The notes below the pieces were generated by a model, which was not told the origin of the DNA, searched no databases, and saw only the letters and a list, made by a program, of their open reading frames with translations. A stretch of 64,000 bases of DNA from Intrasporangium calvum DSM 43043 (GTDB lineage: Bacteria > Actinomycetota > Actinomycetes > Actinomycetales > Dermatophilaceae): positions 1,364,001-1,428,000 of the forward strand of contig NC_014830.1 in assembly GCF_000184685.1 (NCBI RefSeq). The letters are read 5' to 3'. Shown here in pieces: positions 58,328 through 64,000 of this stretch (positions within the stretch are counted from its first letter, which is position 1; each line of letters opens with the position of its first letter). The translations under genes were made by a program, and so were the position numbers.

Positions 58328-59314
58328 GTGGACCATGCCCCACCCATCAGCGTCATCATGCCCCTGCTCAACGAGGAGCAACACCTGGGTGAAGCCGTCG
58401 AGGCGATCCTCGACCAGCGCTACCCAGGCGAGCTGGAGCTCGTCCTCGCGATCGGTCGCGGCCATGACGACACGCTGGGCGTCGCCCGGGAGCTCGCCCG
58501 CCGGGACCACCGGATCATCGTCGTCGAGAACCCCTCAGGCCGCACCCCTGACGCACTCAACCTCGCCGTCGGGGCAGCCAACCACGAGATCATCGTGCGG
58601 GTCGACGGGCACGGGTTCCTCAGCCCCGGCTACATCGAGCGGGCCGTGACGGTGCTCGAGGAGACCGGGGCGGCCAACGTGGGCGGCGTGATGTACGCCG
58701 AGGGGTCCTCGTCCTTCGAGAAGGCAGTCGCCATCGCCATGCGATCGTCCCTGGGCGTGGGGGGAGCGCGGTTCCACACCGGGGGTCACGCCGGGCCGGC
58801 CGACACCGTCTACCTCGGTGTCTTCCGACGCAGCTGGCTGACGACTGTGGGTGGCTACGACGCACGGTTCTCGCGGGCCCAGGACTGGGAGCTCAACTAC
58901 CGGCTCCGGCAGGCCGGCGGCACGGTCTGGTTCGACCCCGAGCTGCGCGTGCGCTACCGCCCCCGTCCGACGTTCCGCCGACTCGCGCGCCAGTACCGGG
59001 ACTACGGACGCTGGCGCCGCGTCGTCGCCCGCGAGCACCAGGGCTCGATCAACGCTCGCTACCTCGCGGCGCCGACCGCGCTCGTCGCCAACGTCGTCGG
59101 CCTGGTCGGCGGCTTCGTCTGGGCACCGCTCTGGATCGTCCCCGGGACGTACGCCACGGCCATCACCGTGGGAGGGCTCGTCATCGGCAGGCGCGATGGG
59201 CTGGCCGTCGCCGCGCGGGTCCCGGCCGTGCTGGCGACGATGCACGGCAGCTGGGGGTGGGGCTTCCTCACGAGCCGACCCGGACAGCTCCTCCCCGAGA
59301 CCGACGAGGGCTGA
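58328..59314 (+). CDS. Family 2 glycosyltransferase
   Basis: A 328-residue GT2 with a C-terminal membrane region. Start: VDHAPPISVIMPLLNEEQHL; nucleotide-binding ELVLAIGRGHDDTLGVAREL, VENPSGRTPDALNLA, the DxD-like EIIVRVDGHGFLSPGYIE, and the acceptor motif GYDARFSRAQDWELNYRLRQ. Two hydrophobic segments follow (LVANVVGLVGGFVWAPLWIV, AITVGGLVI). It probably adds a sugar to a polyprenyl-linked or cell-wall acceptor. GTG 58328. The next gene is convergent, separated by a hairpin. Confidence 0.88.
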   Translation: MDHAPPISVIMPLLNEEQHLGEAVEAILDQRYPGELELVLAIGRGHDDTLGVARELARRDHRIIVVENPSGRTPDALNLAVGAANHEIIVRVDGHGFLSPGYIERAVTVLEETGAANVGGVMYAEGSSSFEKAVAIAMRSSLGVGGARFHTGGHAGPADTVYLGVFRRSWLTTVGGYDARFSRAQDWELNYRLRQAGGTVWFDPELRVRYRPRPTFRRLARQYRDYGRWRRVVAREHQGSINARYLAAPTALVANVVGLVGGFVWAPLWIVPGTYATAITVGGLVIGRRDGLAVAARVPAVLATMHGSWGWGFLTSRPGQLLPETDEG

Positions 59315-59357
59315 GCTCCGACCTGTCGACTCTGCCGTTCGGGCGCGGACCGGACGA

Positions 59358-59386
59358 CGGCCCCGGACGTTCCGCGCCCGGGGCCG
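59358..59386. terminator. Hairpin between convergent GT2 and CoA-transferase genes
   Basis: CGGCCCCGG (59358-59366) pairs with CCGGGGCCG (59378-59386), an 11-base loop between; 44 bases after the GT2 stop and 17 before the CoA-transferase stop on the opposite strand. Short but GC-rich; a possible bidirectional terminator. Confidence 0.55.
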
Positions 59387-59402
59387 GCCAGGAGCGGTGG
59401 GG

Positions 59403-60041
59403 TCAGCCGAGGTCGACGGTGAAGTCGGGCTCGGTCTTCTCGCGGACCTCGTCCTCGGTGACGTCGGGCGCCAGCTCACGCAGCACGAGCCCGTCGTCGG
59501 TGACGTCGAAGACGGCCAGGTCGGTGATGATCCGCTGGACGACGCCGCGGCCGGTGTAGGGCAGCGAGCACTCCTTGACGATCTTGTAGGAGCCGTCGCG
59601 GGCGTTGTGCTCCATCAGGACGATGACCTTCTTGGCGCCGTGGACCAGGTCCATCGCGCCGCCCATGCCCTTGACCATCTTGCCGGGGATCATCCAGTTG
59701 GCGATGTCGCCCTTCTCGCTGACCTGCATCGCGCCGAGGATCGCGGCGTCGACCTTGCCCCCGCGGATCATCCCGAAGGACGTGGCCGAGTCGAAGAAGG
59801 AGGCGCCCTTGCGCAGCGTGACCGTCTCCTTGCCGGCGTTGATCAGGTCGGCGTCCTCCTCACCCTCGTACGGGTAGACGCCGATGCCGAGGATGCCGTT
59901 CTCGGACTGGAGCACGATCTCGACGTCGTCGGGCACGTAGCTCGGCACGAGCGTCGGCAGGCCGATGCCGAGGTTGACGTAGGCGCCGTCGGACAGCTCG
60001 GCGGCCGCGCGGGCGGCCATCTGCTCACGGGTCATCGCCAT
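59403..60041 (-). CDS. scoB: CoA-transferase subunit B
   Basis: A 212-residue subunit of a family I CoA-transferase (3-oxoacid type). Markers: [20 protein letters not shown], the catalytic glutamate in [29 protein letters not shown], and [20 protein letters not shown]. It transfers CoA between succinyl-CoA (or acetyl-CoA) and a 3-oxoacid. ATG 60041; the A subunit stop lies three bases upstream, so the two form one unit. Confidence 0.93.
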   Translation of the reverse strand: MAMTREQMAARAAAELSDGAYVNLGIGLPTLVPSYVPDDVEIVLQSENGILGIGVYPYEGEEDADLINAGKETVTLRKGASFFDSATSFGMIRGGKVDAAILGAMQVSEKGDIANWMIPGKMVKGMGGAMDLVHGAKKVIVLMEHNARDGSYKIVKECSLPYTGRGVVQRIITDLAVFDVTDDGLVLRELAPDVTEDEVREKTEPDFTVDLG

Positions 60042-60044
60042 GGC

Positions 60045-60854
60045 TCAGGCCTCCTGCTTCTCGGTCTGGGTTCCCGCAGCGTCGGGGCGGGGGCGGACGG
60101 TCCGGCGCTCGATCCGCTTCTCGGCGGCCTGCTCCGGGCTCAGCGGCAGCACCCGGTGGACGAAGATCCCCGGCAGGTGCACCTCGTCCGGGTGCAGCTC
60201 GCCGGGCTCGACGAGCTGCTCGACCTCGGCGATCGCGACCTTGCCGGACATCGCGCAGAGCGGGTTGAAGTTGCGGGCGGACTGGTTGAAGACGAGGTTG
60301 CCGTGCCGGTCACCCTTGGCGGCGCGGATCAGCGCGTAGTCGGCGCGGATCGCCTCCTCGAGCACGAACGTCTTCGTCTCGCCGTCGACCTCGAAGTCCT
60401 GGGTCTGCTTCGGCGGCGAGGCGAGCACGACGTTGCCGTCGGCGTCGTACTTCCACGGCAGGCCGCCCTCGGCGACCTGGGTGCCGGCACCGGTGATCGT
60501 GAAGAAGGCCGGGATGCCGACCCCACCGGCGCGCAGCCGCTCGGCGAGGGTGCCCTGGGGGGTCAGCTCGACCTCGAGCTCGCCGTGCAGGTACTGCCGC
60601 TCGAACTCCTTGTTCTCACCGACGTAAGAGGCGACCATCCGGCGGATCCGCTTGTCCTTGAGCAGGATCCCCAGCCCCCAGTCGTCGACGCCGCAGTTGT
60701 TGCTGATCGCTTCGAGGTCCTGGATGCCGGCATCGTGAATGGCGGCGATGAGCACACTGGGGATGCCACAGAGACCGAAACCGCCGACCGCCAGTGACAT
60801 CCCGTCACTGATGCCGGCGATGGCCTCCTGAGGTGTGGAGACGACTTTGTCCAT
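60045..60854 (-). CDS. scoA: CoA-transferase subunit A
   Basis: A 269-residue subunit with the family I A-subunit pattern: GMSLAVGGFGLCGIPSVLI, AISNNCGVDDWGLGILL, VASYVGENKEFERQYLHGEL, EVELTPQGTLAERLRAGG, IPAFFTITGAGTQV, and SGKVAIAEVEQLVEPGELHP. The C-terminal 20 residues are Arg/Pro-rich. It pairs with the B subunit downstream. ATG 60854 is first in the operon. Substrate 3-oxoacid is not determined (3-oxoadipate or acetoacetate type). Confidence 0.93.
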   Translation of the reverse strand: MDKVVSTPQEAIAGISDGMSLAVGGFGLCGIPSVLIAAIHDAGIQDLEAISNNCGVDDWGLGILLKDKRIRRMVASYVGENKEFERQYLHGELEVELTPQGTLAERLRAGGVGIPAFFTITGAGTQVAEGGLPWKYDADGNVVLASPPKQTQDFEVDGETKTFVLEEAIRADYALIRAAKGDRHGNLVFNQSARNFNPLCAMSGKVAIAEVEQLVEPGELHPDEVHLPGIFVHRVLPLSPEQAAEKRIERRTVRPRPDAAGTQTEKQEA

Positions 60855-61118
60855 GGTCCGGACTCTATCGGTCACTCGAGTCGGCCCAGGGGTGGGGTGC
60901 CCCCACATCGACGCACCGCCGGTGGGGGCGCGCCACGTGATGCAGGCAACACCGACGGCCTTAGCGGAGCCTCGGGTGGGCAGCCATCGGGAAATTACAG
61001 GTTTGTAGTTCAGGCGATCGACTTGTTAACCGTGTGACTGGAGTGCATAAATGGTGCAGTTGCACACTCGAGGGGAAGTGAGCTTCCAGAACTCCAGCGC
61101 TCCTGAATCGAGTCCGCC
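60855..61118. other. Divergent intergenic region between CoA-transferase and peptidoglycan-binding protein
   Basis: 264 bases, no gene. The right half (about 60985-61060) is unusually AT-rich for this window: GGAAATTACAGGTTTGTAGT, CTTGTTAACCGTGTGACTGG, then GTGCATAAATGGTGC. This is the likely promoter and leader of the 61119 gene; a CATAAAT -10-like element sits about 70 bases before the ATG. I cannot identify a riboswitch or regulator site with certainty. Confidence 0.6.
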
Positions 61119-63158
61119 ATGGCCCTCGGCCGTCACCCCCTTGCGCTCGCCCTCGCGGCTCCGCTCCTCGTCGTCCCGAACGTCGTCCAGGTGGCAACGG
61201 TGGCCCATGCCTCCACGCCGCCCGCCCCTCCCACGCGGACGCTGCCCAAGGCGCTGGACGTGTACGTCCCCTACCAAGGTCAGACGGTGTGCGACCCCGT
61301 GGCGCGGCCCGGCGTCCTGGCCTTCGCGAAGCTCATGACGAGCCACTACCAGATGGGGTCGACCAGCCTCATCGGCCGCACGTGCTCGAGCGACACGTCG
61401 GAGCACTACGACGGCCGGGCCTGGGACTGGATGCTCGATGTCGACGACTCCGAGGAGTCGGCCGTCGCGCGCAGCGTCCTGTCCTGGTTGACCAAGGCCG
61501 ACGCCGACGGCGTCCCCGGCGCGATGGCCCGACGCTTCGGGATCATGTACATCATCTACGACCACAAGATGTGGCGCTCGTACGCACCGGAGCGGGGCTG
61601 GGCTGCCTACTACGGAAGCAACCCCCACACCGACCACATCCACTTCAGCTTCAACTACAACGGCGCGGCCGCTCGCACGTCCTGGTGGACGGGTGTCGCC
61701 GCGACGACCGTCCTCACCTCGCTGCCGTCCTCCGGCACGACGACGACCGTCACGGTCCCGTCGACGCCCACCGTCCTGTCCTTCGGGATGCAGTCCGAGG
61801 CGGTGCGCCAGCTGCAGGTCCGGCTCGGCAACCTGCCGACGACCGGGTACTACGGGGCCATGACCCGGGACCGCGTCACGGAGTACCAGCGGTTCGCCGG
61901 GCTCCCGCAGACGGGGGTCGCCGACCTCAGGACCCAGGAGATCCTCGCCAAGCGGGGATGGCGCACCGTCAGTGCGGCCTTCCCGACCCTGTCCTACGGG
62001 ATGACCTCGAGCGCCGTGCGCACCCTCCAGACGAAGCTCGGGTCACTCCCCACGACGGGCTACTTCGGCTCGCTGACGAAGGACCGGGTGCTCGCGTACC
62101 AGAAGTTCGTCGGCCTGCCTCAGACCGGAACCGCTGACCCCGTCACCCAGTACCGGCTGTGGGTGCGCGGCTGGGCGGCACCTGCGACATCGGGAGGGGG
62201 CACCGCGACGACCTATCCCACCCTGTCGATCGGGACGACCTCCGCTGCAGTGAAGAACCTCCAGGCCGAGCTGGGCAACCTCCCCACGACCGGCTACTTC
62301 GGCTCGATGACCCAGGCCCGCGTCACCGAGTACCAGAAAGCCGTGGGGCTGCCGGCGACGGGGATCGCCGACCAGACCACCCAGGAGCTGCTCTACACCA
62401 AGGGCTGGCCGACGACGTACCCCACGCTGTCCGTCGGGATGACCTCGACCGCGGTGCAGAACCTCCAGGCCCGGCTGGGCAACCTGCCGACGACCGGCTA
62501 CTTCGGCTCGATGACCCGGGCACGCGTCATCGAGTACCAGCGGTTCGTGGGGCTCGCGACGACGGGGGTCGCCGACAACCGCACCCAGCAGCTGCTCTAC
62601 ACGCGGGGTTGGTCCGTCGTCGCCCCCGCCAGCACCACCGTCCAGCAGGAAGGAGCCGTGATGACCGCCTTCACCACCTCATCGCCGACCAGCACGGCCG
62701 GTCCCGCCGTCTCGACCGTCTCGACCGCGACGACGTTCACGCCGTTCAAGGATGTCGTGCTCGCGATGGGCTCTCGCGGTGCAGCGGTCCGAACGCTGCA
62801 ACGCGCACTGGGAGGAGTGGCCGTCGACGGTGTCTTCGGGTCGCTCACCCGGGACAAGGTGGCGGCCCTCCAACGCTCGCTGGCGCTCCCACAGACCGGT
62901 GTCGTCACGCCGGAGGTGTGGGAGGTCCTCGAGTCCAGGGAGTTCCCCTTCGCGGCGCACCGCACGACGGTCCTGCGGCTCGGGGACACCGGGCCCCAGG
63001 TCTCCGCGGTGCAGCGAGTGCTCGGCGTGCGCCCCACGGGCGTCTTCGACGAGCGGACCCGAGCGGCGGTCAAGGAGGCGCAGGCCCGCGCCGGGCTCGC
63101 GAGCACCGGGGTGGTGGCCTCCCGGACGTGGTCCCTCTTCGACCGGCTCTCGGCGTAG
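61119..63158 (+). CDS. Secreted protein with M15-like domain and six peptidoglycan-binding repeats
   Basis: A 679-residue exported protein. Residues 1-32 form a signal peptide (PLALALAAPLLVVPNVVQVA, cleavage near AHA). Residues about 45-185 resemble a D-Ala-D-Ala peptidase-like fold: Cys pair, SEHYDGRAWDWMLDV with His and Asp, and the HxH in NPHTDHIHFSFNY. Then come six PG_binding_1 modules of about 75 residues, sharing the LGxLPTTGYFGSMTxxRV core (for example LGNLPTTGYFGSMT); modules 3 and 4 are nearly identical in DNA, indicating recent duplication. A Ser/Thr-rich linker separates modules 4 and 5. It probably binds and trims cell wall; catalysis is unproven. Confidence 0.85.
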   Translation: MALGRHPLALALAAPLLVVPNVVQVATVAHASTPPAPPTRTLPKALDVYVPYQGQTVCDPVARPGVLAFAKLMTSHYQMGSTSLIGRTCSSDTSEHYDGRAWDWMLDVDDSEESAVARSVLSWLTKADADGVPGAMARRFGIMYIIYDHKMWRSYAPERGWAAYYGSNPHTDHIHFSFNYNGAAARTSWWTGVAATTVLTSLPSSGTTTTVTVPSTPTVLSFGMQSEAVRQLQVRLGNLPTTGYYGAMTRDRVTEYQRFAGLPQTGVADLRTQEILAKRGWRTVSAAFPTLSYGMTSSAVRTLQTKLGSLPTTGYFGSLTKDRVLAYQKFVGLPQTGTADPVTQYRLWVRGWAAPATSGGGTATTYPTLSIGTTSAAVKNLQAELGNLPTTGYFGSMTQARVTEYQKAVGLPATGIADQTTQELLYTKGWPTTYPTLSVGMTSTAVQNLQARLGNLPTTGYFGSMTRARVIEYQRFVGLATTGVADNRTQQLLYTRGWSVVAPASTTVQQEGAVMTAFTTSSPTSTAGPAVSTVSTATTFTPFKDVVLAMGSRGAAVRTLQRALGGVAVDGVFGSLTRDKVAALQRSLALPQTGVVTPEVWEVLESREFPFAAHRTTVLRLGDTGPQVSAVQRVLGVRPTGVFDERTRAAVKEAQARAGLASTGVVASRTWSLFDRLSA

Positions 63159-63193
63159 CCGTCCCCGGCCGCTGGCGGCCCGACATGACTGAT

Positions 63194-63281
63194 GTCGTAT
63201 GCCGCTCAGCGCGCCTCCGCTCTCGACAGACCCGAGCGGATGGCGGGGTTTCCCCGAAGAGCGAGCCCAGCGGCATACGGC
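63194..63281. repeat. Inverted pair of repeat A copies between convergent genes
   Basis: A short variant GTCGTATGCCGCTCAGC at 63194-63210 and a full reverse copy (GAGCCCAGCGGCATACGGC) at 63261-63281 face each other across 50 bases, between the peptidoglycan-binding gene and the convergent TIGR03089-like gene. Like the pair at 15242-15294 it can form a stem that blocks both transcripts. Confidence 0.75.
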
Positions 63282-63285
63282 GTGC

Positions 63286-64000
63286 TCAGGGGGAGGAGGG
63301 CACCTGCGGTCCACCTCGGGCCGGAAGGAGGGAGAGGGTGACCCCCTCCGCCTCCAGCCGCCGAGCGAGGGCGTCGGGGTCGACGGCGGCAGAACCGCGC
63401 ATCGCGACGACGGAGCCGTCCGCTGCCCAGGCACTGAGCGTCACGGCGAGCAGGCGTCCGAGCCCGTCGTCCACCGCGACCCTGGGCCCCCGGCCCCAGG
63501 CCGGCTCGGGCACCACGAGGTCGCCGTAGGGCGTGTCGGTGCCGTCCACACTCAGTGCGAGGTCACCGGGCTCGGGGTCGGACATCGGGGAGAACTGGTC
63601 ACCGTGCGTCGCCAGCTCCCTCGCCTCGTCCACGGCACCACCGGCGGCCGCTGCGTCAGGGTTCGAGCGTGCGAGCGCAGGCAGCGTGACGAGAACGGCA
63701 TCACCGCCATGGGCGGCTGCGGCGGCCGGGTCGATCGTCGCGAGGACGTCGGCATCGCCGGCGGCCGCCCCGAGGACGACGGTGGCGCCGACCGACCACG
63801 ACGCCCACGCCCAGTAGACACCCCGCCAGTGCGCCGGCAGGTCGAGCCCGACCGTCGTGCCGGGACCGGCGGCGCAGTCGTCCTGGAGGAGGTTCGCGGC
63901 CTTCGAGACCCAGTTGGCGAGCACTCGTGCACTGAGCTCGATGCGCTCGCCCCGGGTCGGGCCGGGCTCGTCGTCGTACCAGGTCAGCCGGGGCCGGCCA
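63286..64000 (-). CDS. TIGR03089-like protein (partial, runs off the window)
   Basis: The 3' 238 codons of a leftward gene that continues past the window end without a stop. Reading in from the edge: RPRLTWYDDEPGPTRGERIE, LSARVLANWVSKAANLLQDD, then LPAHWRGVYWAWASWSVGAT, resembling the TIGR03089 family (AMP-ligase-related, about 240 residues), which occurs near LCP and rhamnose genes in actinobacteria. The N-terminus is missing by only a few residues if the family length holds. It lacks the catalytic C-terminal domain of true ligases. Function unknown. Confidence 0.8.
   Translation of the reverse strand, partial: GRPRLTWYDDEPGPTRGERIELSARVLANWVSKAANLLQDDCAAGPGTTVGLDLPAHWRGVYWAWASWSVGATVVLGAAAGDADVLATIDPAAAAAHGGDAVLVTLPALARSNPDAAAAGGAVDEARELATHGDQFSPMSDPEPGDLALSVDGTDTPYGDLVVPEPAWGRGPRVAVDDGLGRLLAVTLSAWAADGSVVAMRGSAAVDPDALARRLEAEGVTLSLLPARGGPQVPSSP

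Noticed and set aside
60855-61118. c-di-AMP (ydaO) riboswitch upstream of the cell-wall protein
   Set aside because: Such switches precede cell-wall genes in actinobacteria, but I could not find the conserved core elements here.
2562-63281. Repeat A as an insertion sequence or Chi/KOPS-type strand marker
   Set aside because: Copies are 15-30 bases with no transposase or target duplications, and orientation is balanced (about 10 versus 11).

Overview
The window comes from a high-GC actinobacterium. GTG starts are common, many genes overlap by 4 bp (ATGA or GTGA), there is an F420-type luciferase-like oxidoreductase, a SAM-IV riboswitch, an IdeR/DtxR-type iron box, and several actinobacterial families (AccE, MT0933-type antitoxin, DUF6318-like, TIGR03089-like). 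Gene content recalls the Mycobacterium tuberculosis Rv3264-Rv3315 neighbourhood (add, pmmB, punA, lpdA, accA3, sseA/sufE, maf, accD5/accE, birA, GtrA, purK/purE, fadE25, TIGR03089). That comparison is from memory. A short repeat with core GTATGCCGCT, together with overall gene style, points to Micrococcales and perhaps Intrasporangiaceae; the family call is a guess.

Layout. 1-281: end of an rRNA operon (23S tail, 5S, terminator). 343-11182: nucleoside salvage (adenosine deaminase, P-loop kinase, two aldehyde dehydrogenases, deoxyribose-phosphate aldolase, phosphohexo/pentomutase, purine nucleoside phosphorylase) plus the flavoprotein LpdA. 11280-23898: an MT0933-type antitoxin, the biotinylated acyl-CoA carboxylase alpha subunit, an aldo/keto reductase, SufE and rhodanese, a MerR-controlled acyl-CoA dehydrogenase/carboxyltransferase pair, a PIG-V-like mannosyltransferase, Maf and a DUF885 peptidase. 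23962-28389: a PASTA Ser/Thr kinase and feoABC behind an iron box. 28425-37602: accD5-accE, birA, a class III cyclase, an enoyl-CoA hydratase, a two-component system, GtrA, purK and purE. 37752-39300: a CoA-binding protein and an F420-type oxidoreductase.

39328-51269 is the accessory heart of the window: a divergent cluster with what looks like a complete nucleotide-activated nonulosonic acid pathway of the legionaminic type (PtmA-like SDR, LegF, Gfo/Idh reductase, then flippase, a capsule-synthesis-like putative glycosyltransferase, LegH, LegI, LegG, PtmE, LegB, LegC). The presence of PtmE suggests the GDP-sugar route and a surface polymer carrying the sugar. 51323-64000: a class V aminotransferase, a lipoprotein/PKD-like secreted pair of unknown function, an S66 peptidase, SAM-IV-controlled metY, a FadE25-like dehydrogenase, a GT2, a two-subunit CoA-transferase, a secreted protein with six peptidoglycan-binding repeats, and a TIGR03089-like protein running off the end.

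Three short repeat families are superimposed on this. Family A (core GTATGCCGCT, about 21 copies in both orientations) lies in intergenic DNA, in inverted pairs between convergent genes, across start codons and inside coding sequences, including the signal peptide of a lipoprotein. Family B (core CGAAAGAGCACTTTGTC) clusters just after stop codons at three sites. Family C (core AGCGCTCGAGTGTGCAGTTC) forms one array. Family A is the most unusual feature I can see.
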